Below are positions 49,331-59,185 of a DNA stretch of 64,000 nucleotides, one piece after another. This DNA comes from Paguma larvata (lineage: Eukaryota > Chordata > Mammalia > Carnivora > Viverridae), in assembly GCA_030068075.1 (NCBI GenBank), contig CM057843.1:13534001-13598000 (forward strand), read 5' to 3'. A model generated the notes under the pieces. That model did not search any database. It worked only from the letters and a program-made list of their open reading frames with translations, and was not told the origin of the DNA. The position numbers were made by a program, and so were the translations under genes. The first letter of the stretch is position 1. Every line of letters starts with the position of its first letter.

Positions 49331-49735
49331 CTCGTACCTCCACTTCCAGGAAGCCTGCCCTGAAGACTCCCTCCCCCCCAAGAGCTAGAACCACTGCCGA
49401 CACCCATCCAGGGCTCGTTAAAAAACAAAATTCAACCAAGTAAATGTTGAAGATCTCATTGGCTTTATTAAATGATTCATGCGTTGAGCAGCACCCCATC
49501 TAGCAAGGAGAAGGGCTTCCTATAAAAAATGGAAACTTTTTTTATAGGGAGGAGGGTGGGTCAAGGAAGTTAGGAACAAAAGAAAAGAAAGGGTTATTCC
49601 AGGCAAGGCCACCTTTCCTTGAGGGAAAAACTGGAGGGTCTTATTATGCAGATTTACCTCATCTTCCTTTGGTGGCGGTGGGGGAGGGGTACGGAGAGGC
49701 CCGTGACCTCATTGGTGCTTACCAGAAAATTCCTG

Positions 49736-49946
49736 GGGTGCCTGGGTGGCTCAGTCAGGGGAGCATCTGATTTGTGGTTTCAGCTCAGGTCATGGTCTCA
49801 TGTTTTGTGTGTTCGAGCCCTGCATTGGTCTCCGCGCTAATAGAGCCTGCTTGGGATTCTCTCTCTCCCTCTCTCTGCCCCTCCCTGCTCACTCTCTAGC
49901 TCTCTCAAAATGAATATATAAACTTAAAAAAAATTAAAAACAAAAA
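49736..49946 (+). mobile_element. can-SINE, plus
   Basis: Full-length, with a perfect 12-bp duplication AGAAAATTCCTG (49724-49735 and 49947-49958). Confidence 0.94.
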
Positions 49947-49984
49947 AGAAAATTCCTGACTGATAGGTTACGACTTACATTTCT

Positions 49985-50290
49985 GGGGCGTCTGGTTGGT
50001 TCCGTTGGGATTGTGAGTTTGAAATTACTTTAAAAAAATAAAAATTGGGCATAGAGATTACTTTTTTTAAATTTATTTTTGAGACAGAGAGACAGAGCAT
50101 GAGAAGGGCAGAGAGAGAGAGAGGAAGACACAGAATCCGAAGCAGGCTCCAGGCTCAGAGCTGTCAGCACACAGCCCGACGCGGGGCTCGAACTCACAGA
50201 CTGTGAGATCATGACCTAAGCCGAAGTCGGCCACTCAACCGACTGAGCCACCCAGGCGCCCCATACTTTTAAAAAATTCAATAAAAAAAT
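49985..50290 (+). mobile_element. Short-form can-SINE, plus (split by another SINE)
   Basis: 'ggggcgtctggttggttccgttgg' and 'gggcatagagattac' precede, and an A-rich tail follows, the inserted SINE at 50066-50262. Confidence 0.78.
50066..50262 (-). mobile_element. can-SINE, minus, nested in an older SINE
   Basis: Full-length inverted copy with '[t/a]tactttt' on both sides. Confidence 0.92.
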
Positions 50291-50469
50291 ATACAAAAGA
50301 AAACTTCCATTTCTGGAAACTATAATTAGCTTAGGTATTAAACCCTGGTTTAGTGACTTGGCCCAAGTAATGCCCCTGAGGGCCTGTGGCTTTTCTTTTT
50401 AACAGGATATACAGTTTCCAAAGCACTCCCCCTCTCCTGTTTCATCCTGAACCGAAGTGCCATCCCTTC

Positions 50470-50610
50470 AAGTATGATGGATTATTCCCACTTCACAGAT
50501 CAGGAAACTGAGGCCTGGCAGGGAACAGGGACACGGCCAAGGTCAAGCAGTCAATCAGTGGGTAAGAAGGTCAAGGTCAAGCAGCCAATCAGCAGATAAG
50601 AAGGTCGGTG
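50470..50610 (+). repeat. MIR, plus, with a 34-bp tandem duplication
   Basis: 'cacagatcaggaaactgaggcctggc' marks the MIR core. Its 3' part is duplicated head to tail: 50539-50572 and 50573-50606, both 34 bp and differing at four positions. Confidence 0.8.
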
Positions 50611-51364
50611 TTTCTGGATCCCCGCACAAGTGTCTTGCTGCTGGACACATGGTTTCAAATCTAACGTTCAGTCTTCGATGAAGATCTGGGAGACCTCTTT
50701 CCGGACCTTTTTCGAGGTGATTCTTTGCACTCAGCATGCCCTCCTTCCTTAACGCAAGGCATCCCTGGCTTACACAGCCATCTCTTTGTGCTTCTGGAAC
50801 ACCCCTCTGACCAGCCCCGGTCCCCACCTCATTATACATCCGGAACCAGCTTCTGGATCCTAGTGAAAGTGGACTTTGCCTCCGTTTTGACCTCAAATAT
50901 TCTTACGGATTAAGTTTTTTCTGGCTTATCTATTAACTCAGGCAAAAGGCCCTTCGGGCAAGACCCTGCCACCCGCAGGTGACAGACTCCAAGATGATCT
51001 TGGACCTGACTTTTACTGCCCACCCGCAGGTCCCCACCCATCTTTGTCCTGTATTCTCCTTACGTAAACCTGGAAGTATTTTTAGCACTGCGTAGACTGT
51101 CTTTGAGATTCCAGTCCACTGTCTTCCCCAGGGCTGGCCTCCCTGCAATAAATCCTTTTCTGATTGCCCCTCTGTTCCCCTCTCTGCCTTCCTGGTCTGT
51201 TTGGGACCCCCAGAGCCAGGCGCTCTTGTACCCCTGAGGCCGGCTACACCGGGAAGGGCAGATGAAGGTGTCTGCGCCAGCCCTGGGCCCTGGGACTGCT
51301 TTGGGCTTGGGCACAGGCTCCGGCTTCTCCCTCACCCTCATCTGCAAGACTGCTTACCTGCTCT

Positions 51365-51480
51365 GGCCCAGAACCTGGGTGTGAATCCCAGCACCGCCGG
51401 GTGCTGCCTCTGTTTCCTCATCTGTACAATGGGGCTAGACTACTGATATCGAGGGCTCATCGCGAGAGGGACCAGGAAAG
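51365..51480 (-). repeat. MIR, minus
   Basis: 'gggtgctgcctctgtttcctcatctgtacaatgg' is the inverted MIR core. Confidence 0.78.
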
Positions 51481-52374
51481 AAGGAGAAATCACTTGGAGG
51501 AGTGCAGGAATGTCTCCTCTGACCTTGCACTTGGGTGGTGGCCTTGCGGCCTCAGGAGGCCCCCTCCCCCACGCCCCAGCCTGGCTCCATCTCCAACTTA
51601 CTTTCTGGGCTGTACTTAGCTCATCCTATCCTTTTTTTTTTTTTTAAGGTCACATGTGGCTGTTTAAATTCATTAATTAAAGTTAAATGAGGTGTTAAAA
51701 ATCCAGCTCCTTGGCTCACACTAACTGCATCTCACGCGCTTACACGTGGATGGCACAGCTAGGGACTATTTCGATCGTTGCAGAAAGTTCTCTCGGGCAG
51801 CCCTGGTTCAGACAGTCTATGTAACGCACTCCAGCCGGCACTGAGCACCCAGTGCGTTGGCACAATTCATCTGAGGTTGCAAACTTCGAGGGCAGGGGCC
51901 ATGATTTCATGTAAAACTCTGCTAGCCCCGAAGGCCCAGGAAGGCCCCGCCAAGAGTGGGCTGCGGTTCAGGTTCACCGGGAGTGTGGGACTGGTTGAGG
52001 AGGGGGAGGGGCAGCGGGCCAAGTTCAAAACAGGGAGCTCCGGTTCCTGCCACAAGGCTTAATTCACTCTCCCGGTGGAGAAGCGACACCGAAGAGTGAG
52101 AAGGGGCTGCAAACCGTGGGGTGGAGTTTCCAGCATCTAGAATTCCCAGTGTTGGACTTTTCAAAGGAAAAACGGCCAGGTGGGTTTACAAAGGTGTTAG
52201 TCTCTCTCTGTTTCCCCTTGCCCTCCTCCCCTCTCTCTCTTTCCCCTCCTTCCCCTATCTCTTCTCTCCTTCCTTCTCTTTCAGTCTCTCTTTTCCCCTT
52301 TCCTTTTGCTCTTCTATTTTCCCCTAAGAAGGGAAGTCTAGATCTCAGTTTGTAAGAAAGAAAGGGAGGTCCTC

Positions 52375-52470
52375 ATCCATCTGGTTTCTTCCCAGGGAGG
52401 AGGACTATAAGGCTCAGAGAAGTGCAGTGACTTGCCTAAGGTCTCTTAGGAGGGCAGAATGGGACTCTTG
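52375..52470 (+). repeat. MIR, plus
   Basis: 'aaggctcagagaagtgcagtgacttgcctaagg' followed by an 'agggcagaatggga' 3' part. Confidence 0.75.
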
Positions 52471-52884
52471 GCAACAGCTTCCCTGGAAACGGAGCTTGGC
52501 ATAGCGTTGCCGTCCCCTGCCCTCCTTGGAACAGGGCTGACGCTGTCCACCAAGCGGCAAACCCTGACCCATACCCCATACTCCGCCCTGACGGATTTCT
52601 GCTGAGCCCACCCGGTCTGGAGTAGGTTAATGCCGTGAAGTCCCAGGAGCCTCTCCAGGGTCTGCCTCTTCTCCAGCTCTTTGTCTCCGTTTGAGCCTCG
52701 CACAGGGCCTCACGGGCACTGGTTGAGCCAAATGGAAGGAGCGGTTCCTGCTGCTCTTGTGCGAGTTCCAGGCCGTGTGAAGGGGTGAGTCTGTGAGCTC
52801 CTCACGCGAGGATGACGGGGAGCCCAAGGGGGCCACTTTTTAGATCCCTGTGGCAGTCTAGCCAAGGCCATGCACCCCTTTCTG

Positions 52885-53055
52885 AGAGTAAGTTTTGAGT
52901 GTAATTGAACTATGAACACACGGATGGAAAAGTGCCCCCGTCTAACTCGTACATCAGTAAATTTTCACAAAGTGAACACACTCGTGACCCCAGCACCAAG
53001 CTCAAGACACAGAAAATGACCAGGGCCCCGTCACCCCTGGCGCCCTCGGGGCGCC
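52885..53055 (-). mobile_element. Old L1 3' end fragment next to the EPN2 CpG island
   Basis: 'taaattttcacaaagtgaacacac', 'cccagcaccaagctcaagacacag' and 'aaatgaccagg' match the same L1M 3' family as 34.6 kb, in the same orientation. It marks the left edge of the CpG island. Confidence 0.65.
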
Positions 53056-53449
53056 ACCTCCTGAGAGAAGACCCTATTGGAACAATGTTTTCAGGCGCGT
53101 ACGGCGAGGGCAAGAACGGGATCGCACGTCCGACGAAGGGCTCGGGGTGCGTGCCCGAGGGTGCTGAGATGCGCGTGGAGTTTGGGGTGCGGGAGGACTT
53201 GCGGGGGGTCTCAGGGCAGGTCGCCGAGCGCGTGGGTTCGGGTAGGAGTTTGCCAGGGTTTGCAGGCGGTCGGGGGGTCGTCGAGACGCGCGTGTGGGAC
53301 TTGCGGGACGTTCCGGGGTGTCGGGCGTAGGTCCACGGCGCCGTCTGCACGCCGGGATCTCCGCCGGGGGTCGCGGGGGCGGGGCCTCGGCGGGGGCGGG
53401 GCGTCGGGCGGGGCCCGCGGGCGCGCGCACGCAGCCGGCGCGCCCCCTC

Positions 53450-53615
53450 TCGGCCGCCATGTTGGTTGGTGTGTGGGTGTCAAACGGAGCTAGACGCGGC
53501 GGCGGCGGCTGCGGCGGCGGCGGCGGCGGCGGCTCCGCGGGCTCCGGTCGCTCCCGCCTCCTCGGCGCTCCCGGCGGCCGCAGCCGCGCACCCGGGCGGG
53601 CTCGGAGGAGCGGAG
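53450..53615 (+). other. EPN2: Probable EPN2 non-coding exon 1 (5' UTR)
   Basis: Epsin 2 is a clathrin-associated adaptor that binds PtdIns(4,5)P2 and ubiquitinated cargo during endocytosis. The proposed exon starts around the YY1 element and ends at a strong donor, CGGAG|GTGAGC (GT at 53616-53617). It contains an interrupted CGG repeat. No epsin ENTH-domain sequence is found anywhere in the window, so the coding start must be in a later exon to the right. The ATG inside the YY1 element (53460) opens a low-complexity Gly/Arg/Ala frame and is unlikely to be used. The exact 5' end is inferred. Confidence 0.65.
53497..53532 (+). repeat. CGG trinucleotide repeat in EPN2 5' UTR
   Basis: Four CGG units, one CTG interruption (53509-53511), then seven CGG units. 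It lies within the proposed transcribed exon. Confidence 0.95.
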
Positions 53616-53635
53616 GTGAGCGGGGCCTGCGAGCC

Positions 53636-53685
53636 CGGGGCGGGGGGGGGGGGTGCGGGGGCGGGAGCGGGGCCCCGGGGCGCGG
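53636..53685 (+). other. G-rich tract after EPN2 exon 1 (G-quadruplex-prone)
   Basis: Several runs of three or more G, including one of 13, lie within the first 65 bases of the proposed intron on the coding strand. Such tracts can form G-quadruplexes and favour R-loops; this is inferred from composition only. Confidence 0.5.
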
Positions 53686-54684
53686 ACCCTCCCCTCCCTA
53701 GGGCGCGGACGCCTTCGCACAGCGGCTCCCCTCCAGCCCGCACCCCTCCCGAGCGTGCACCCCGGCTGCCCCCGCCGGGTCCCTACCTCAGGTGGGACCC
53801 CTTTCTTTCCAGCCAGGCGCGTCCCCACGGGCCGGAGCATGGCCCCCTCCCCACCTGGATCCCTCTTTCCGCTGCACAGACACCCCCCACCCCCATTTCC
53901 CTATCGGGGGGCTTTTCTTTTACATTCTCGGAGTCTGGGGCTCCTCTTCCGCGCACCCCAGGTCTAGGAGCCCTCTCCAGGCCCCCGTCTTCTACCTTTC
54001 AGCCTGGAACCACCCCGCCCCTCCTCCCCGGGTCACTCTCCTCACCACCTCGGGCCGGGCGCCCCTTTCCTCCGGGGCCGAGCCTGAGCCTCCCTCCCGC
54101 CCCCGTTTCCTCCAGGAATCGGGGGGGGGTCCCCTCTGCCCAGGGTCGCATCCCGTCCTGCCTCCCCTTCGGGCTGCAGCGGGGGCCCCTTCGCCTTCCC
54201 GGGGACCCGGTTCTCGCTCCCCACCCCCGACCCCCACAGCACAGCGGGGACGGGGGCGGCGGGGCCCGGCTCCAGCTGCCTTTTGTTCCGCGTGGGATGG
54301 CGGAGACCCCGCCCGGCGGCCCCGCGCGGCCGAGCCGGGTGGGTTGGCGGGGGCGTGGGGGCCGGCCTCTTCCAGGAGACCCTTCCTCTCTCTGCCCGCG
54401 GGGCGGCTCCCCCGGAGCAGAGCGCGCGGGGAGAGGCCGGCCCTTCCCAGGCGAGTCTGTGCCAACAGGTTTTTGTTTGCGACCTGAAGTTGGCCCAGTG
54501 GCTCTGCGGGGGGTGGGGTGGGGGAGGGGGCAGCTTGTTGTCCCCAGAAGCCCCCGCGGGGGCCTGTGAAACCCGCTTCCTCCGTCCGGGGGCATCGCCT
54601 GGGGTCCCTTCGCCGTTTTGCCCTGGGGACGCAGCAGAAATGTGTGCTTTAAGAGAGGACGGGGCCTGACCACCATTGGGGTTC

Positions 54685-54795
54685 AGATGGGGGAAACTGA
54701 GGCCCAGAGACGTAGTGATTTGCCCAAGGTCATGCAGCCATACCCTGTCACTGCCAGAACTAGAAGCTTGGTCTCCGGCGCTCGCTTTCCACCAC
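54685..54795 (+). repeat. MIR, plus
   Basis: 'gggggaaactgaggcccagag', 'tttgcccaaggtcatgcagcc' and 'cagaactagaagcttgg' give nearly the whole 3' half of MIR. Confidence 0.82.
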
Positions 54796-57219
54796 ATTCT
54801 AGGATTTTTTTTTTTTTTTTTTTTAGAGAGATGGTCAGGATATTCTCCACCACCCCCACCCCCTTTTATTTTTAACATTCACACAAGATACTGGGCAGGA
54901 AAACATGCCAAGTAGGAGTTCTTCCTTCCCGCCTCCAGAAAATGCCCTGTGAAAGAAGAGGTTGGAACAGGAGGTTAAAAGGATCGAAAAAGGTGAATTT
55001 TAATTACCCCCCCCACCAATTACATAAGATAATGAAGATTTGGCAGAAAACACGTACATCTTGTCGCTCTAGATACCAGATGATAGGTGCTGGCAAAATC
55101 AGAGACCGAATCCTGCTCAGCCGTGAATTAGTTTGCACCGATAATTAAGTTTTCATCTGTATTTAAATGAACGTCAGATGGGACTCAGTTTGTTTCAAAA
55201 TCGCTCTTGTTTCAGCGAGTGTATTTGGAATAAGCGATGGTGTTGGAGAAGCCATCAAGCTCGGTTCTTTTTTTTTTTTTAAATCTGTGTTTTTCCTTTT
55301 ATATCTTCAAGCTTACTAGTTTCTTTAGTTTTCATATCGGGTAAGTCATGTTACCAGTCTCGCTGGGCTTTTATTTTGTAAGCGGTGAATGAGATACTGG
55401 CTACTAAACAGTTGGGTCAAGTGCGAATTATTGCGAGGCAGGATTCAGGATCGTATCCCGCAAGGCCCTGGACCCGGAGCGACTTTGGATTGTCCCGTGG
55501 GAGGTACTGATCGCTCCTGGTTTACGCAGGCAGATGGGGAGTTGGGTGGACACCTCTTCTCCTGGCAAGGTGCGCTGTGTCACACAGCACGTGTGAAGAA
55601 ATGTAAAACTTTCGAACGATGATGCCTGGGATGGGATACGCAGCCTCGAAAATGACCCATCCCTTGTAAAAAAAAAAAAAGCCTTTGTAGAAACACAGTC
55701 GGTGCCTCTTAATGTCACTGCCTTCCATGATTTCCTGAGCCTTGGGATTCTGGTATGAGTCCGACAAACGTAGATGAGGTTTTAGGACTTCGATTCGTTT
55801 TCGCGGCTTGGCTCCTGCTGAACTGAAAAAGAGCAGGCTTTTTATTTGCTTTTAAAGATTTCATTAGGAGGAGGGCACCTTCCCGTTCTTTGTGGACTGA
55901 AGTGCCAAGACCTTCTCAGGCATGGAATTGTCCTGCCTGTCCTCTCGGGAAGCGCGTCGAGGTGGTTAAACCCCTTTGGCAGTTGGTATTCCTGTTCGCC
56001 AGAACCTTCCCGTCGGAGAGATGGGGCCGGGATGACTGTGGTGGTCGTCGCTTGATGGCCTGAGTACCTGGTGACCCTGCGCCCTGGAGAAATGCATTTG
56101 GGGGACTTGGGGTTGGGGAGGCTGTGAGGAACTTTCTGGTGCCGCTCCCCTGTTTGTCTGCTGGACTTCCTATTCACGTGTTCAGTTTAAACAGACCCCG
56201 TCTGTCAAGCCTTGGCCGGCCCGACTCCACCCGTGTTTGGGTCCCCCGAACCCTTCTCTCCAGCCTCACCACCCCAAATTGGCTTTTTGGGGCGTTAATC
56301 ATGTTATCTCTGTGTCGGGCTTCAGTGGTGCTGTGACGTCTTTGAGGCCATCGAGCGCCCTCCCTGTCTCTGTTTACTCCTCCAGGACCCCGCTCAGGCT
56401 CTGACACGGGGCAGGCGCAGGCTCAGGGCTGGGAGGTGACCAGGTAGTCCCGGGGGGGCAGAGGAACAAACTTTCATTGGTCCCCTCCTGCAGGCCTCCC
56501 CCCCCCCCGCCTCCCTCTCGGTCTTGCTCTTGCAAAAACCACTATTGTTGGTCCAGAAGTTGTCTGTCATATGGGTGTGTCACGTCACGTGACACGTGGG
56601 TCTCTTCAGCCGCAGGCGTATCAGTCCCGCTTCTGCAGTAGAGGAACCGGAGACCCAGGTGCTTAAGTCACATACTCGAGGTCGCGCAGCCACTGAGTGA
56701 GGGGGGCTAGGATTCCAGCAGGCTTGGTGGGTTCTAAACTATTGCTGTGCCTTTTAACTCCTTGGAGAAACAGCAGTCTCACAGAGATGAGACTCACACT
56801 ACTGCAAGTTGACACGGGACCGAGTGCCGTTGGGGCGATGTCACTGAGGCCGTCGAGGGTGGGAGAGAGCACATCTCGTTTCTGCCCGCTGCCTGGCGAA
56901 GTGGCTGCGGCCGTCTTCGGAGGTTTTGAACGCTGAAAAGCTTTCTGATCACTTTGTCGATGGTATTTTCTTTGGTCTGAAGGGGCTTGTTCAAGGTGAC
57001 TAAAAATAGAACCTTGGGAAAACAGACGCAGTGAAATACGTGTACATTTCGCTGAGCGACTGTGTTCCATCCGCCTGTGGACTTGTTTGAGTCCATCGAT
57101 TTGACTGTCAGGTGGTTAAGTTTTTCATGTCTCGAAATGCAAAGTTGGTTCAGCGGACTTTTTTTTTTTTCTTTTAATGTCATTTCATTTTGTCTTCAAA
57201 TCGACCTGGGTCACAGGGA

Positions 57220-57330
57220 TTACCACCCATCCGTGAGGGGAAGAGTGGAGGCCCAGAGAGGTTAGGTAACCTGTGAGGAGCTGGCGCAGCCAGAAGTCAC
57301 ACCAAGGTCCGTGAGTCCCAAACCTGGGTC
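57220..57330 (+). repeat. MIR fragment, plus
   Basis: 'gtggaggcccagagaggttagg' and 'gctggcgcagccagaagtcac' match MIR. Confidence 0.65.
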
Positions 57331-58918
57331 CCTCCTACTCCACCAGCTCCTGTACAAAGCCCCTCAGTGTTCTGTGCCCTCACTTACTTTATTGTAGGAT
57401 AAACTTGTGGTCTGAAAATCACCGCCAAGTTTCTGTAGAAGGTTGGGAATTGTGAATGAGATTCCCCGCCCCCCCAACCTTAGGATGTGTGAGAGCGCTG
57501 TGTTTGAATGTCGAGAGTTTAATGAACCAATTGAACTGACAGACGCTAGATTTAGGGTTAGATTAAAAAAAGAAAAAAAAAAAGAGGCTTGTCTCCTTTG
57601 AACCAGATCGGCAACATTGTTAAAATGTTCCGTGTACATGCGTCGGATTCTTTAGGGTGACTCATTCCCAGCATCCCCGGGTCCTGGAACCTGCTTTGTG
57701 CCTGGGCACAGAAAAGCCTTCCTGTGGGCGTCCAGGCCGCTCTCTCCGGCGCTCTGGAGACACAACAGGTAACTTCTCTTTCTGTTCAAAGCCGCGCTAG
57801 GAAGTGGGTGCGCAGAGGGCTGTGCATGAAGGGACCCCCCCACCCCCGCTTCCCTTCAGGGCGGCCCCGCTGATAAGTGGGGCAGGGAAAGGGCAGGCTT
57901 GTCCTGAGGGATGGCCGACCATCTAGGGCTGATGCATGATGTGGGTTTAAAAGCATCTATAATTAATCAGTTCTGAGTGCAGGCTCCATCCTTCCTCTCA
58001 TTCCCGCCCCTCTTAAGCTAATGTCATCGTCGCATCCTGGTGGCCCCGTAGCTGAGAGCACCAGATGGGTACAGACAATTTGGCTACAAAGTCCGTGTGA
58101 GAAATAGCTTTGGACTCGGACGTGGGTACAGATTGGTCTCCTGGCCGCGTGGCTCTGAGCACCCTCCTCACTGGGCTTCGTCTTCCTGGTCTCTGAAGTG
58201 GGGCTAATAATAACCACCCCGCAGAATAGACTGGCATCTCTCGGACTCCAAGTGGGCATCGGAATCACGCACTGTGCCCGTTAGACACGTGCCCGGGCTC
58301 CCCCTCCCAGAGCGTCTGGTTCAGTAGGTCTGCGGGGAGGCCTGAGAATGTGCATTTTCAGCCGGGTTCCCGGTGCTCCCGGCCCAGAGGACCGAGCACA
58401 GGGGCGCGGGAAGGCGGCGGCCCTGGGCGGCTGTGCGGGGGGCGCTCGGACACGGCCGCGCTTTTCTGCCTCTTCTGGCACGACACTGGGGAAGGGACTT
58501 CGGTTCTTAAAGAGATGTTGTCACTTTATTCTTCTGTGGTTATAAGTTGGGCCGTGGTCACAGGCGTCATCACCGTGGGAGTCAGTCGGGATGTTTTCCT
58601 TACTGCGGGGACGGTAGGACGTCAGTGCCACTCGAAGAGGCACTGAATCTAGGGTTCCGTTAGAAACGGCGGCTCGTCGCTCCCCCACATCAAACGAGAT
58701 GTCCGCCGTCAAGGCTTTTCAGAGACGCAGCGGAGAAAGGGCAGGGCACCGGGCGGACTCCCGCGGGGCCATTAGGCATGGCCACTGGTGTTACTGGAAG
58801 TCACTGCTCTTCCCTCCCGGGGAGTGGTTCACATTGATTCAATATTCTTTGGTGTTTAGAGTTTTAGAGCAGTAATAATTTTCGTCTTGTCCATCAAAAC
58901 CAAACATGGTCTGTGAGA

Positions 58919-58928
<10 letters not shown>

Positions 58929-58949
<21 letters not shown>

Positions 58950-58955
58950 CGAGCG
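58929..58955 (+). repeat. (GA)n microsatellite
   Basis: About 11 GA units followed by GAGC repeats. Confidence 0.9.
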
Positions 58956-58999
58956 AGCCCTGATGTTTTTTTAATGTCCCCCGTGTGCCAGCCAGGCCC

Positions 59000-59185
59000 C
59001 GTGCTACTCGTTTTATGCACAATATTTAATTTTCATTCCGCTCCTCCGAGGCCTGTCACTCTCTCTTTTTGCATATGTGAAAACTAAGGCTCAGAAGGGT
59101 TCAGCACCCCGCCTCGGGCCACACAGCCAGTAAGTACCCCACCCGGTGTTTGCTGCCACCTGTGTCAGACTCAGAACCACGTCCT
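59000..59185 (+). repeat. MIR, plus
   Basis: 'tgcatatgtgaaaactaaggctcag' then 'gccacacagccagtaag' and 'gactcagaaccacg' give a near-complete MIR. Confidence 0.8.

Larger units (their letters stand above)
53090..54470 (+). promoter_or_regulatory. EPN2: CpG island and probable EPN2 promoter
   Basis: About 1.4 kb of very GC-rich, CpG-dense DNA, the largest such block in the window. It contains three Sp1-type GC boxes (53375-53385, 53392-53401, 53406-53414), then a YY1-type element GCCGCCATGTTGG (53453-53465). A TATA box is absent. This arrangement is typical of a broadly expressed gene with its start at or beside the YY1 element. The EPN2 name comes from synteny: GRAP is followed by EPN2 on the opposite strand in mammals. 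Confidence 0.75.

Noticed and set aside
49430..49600. Possible interspersed repeat around 'ctcattggctttattaaatg'
   Set aside because: It looks like a familiar repeat but I cannot name the family or its ends with confidence.
53459..53701. ATG within the YY1 element as a start codon
   Set aside because: It encodes only a low-complexity Gly/Arg run. The ATG is explained by the YY1 motif, and epsin proteins begin with an ENTH domain that is not present here.
53466..54569. Open frame of 367 residues across the CpG island
   Set aside because: Composition is Pro/Gly/Ala/Arg low complexity, it crosses a good splice donor at 53616, all frames in this GC-rich block are open by chance, and no domain is recognisable.
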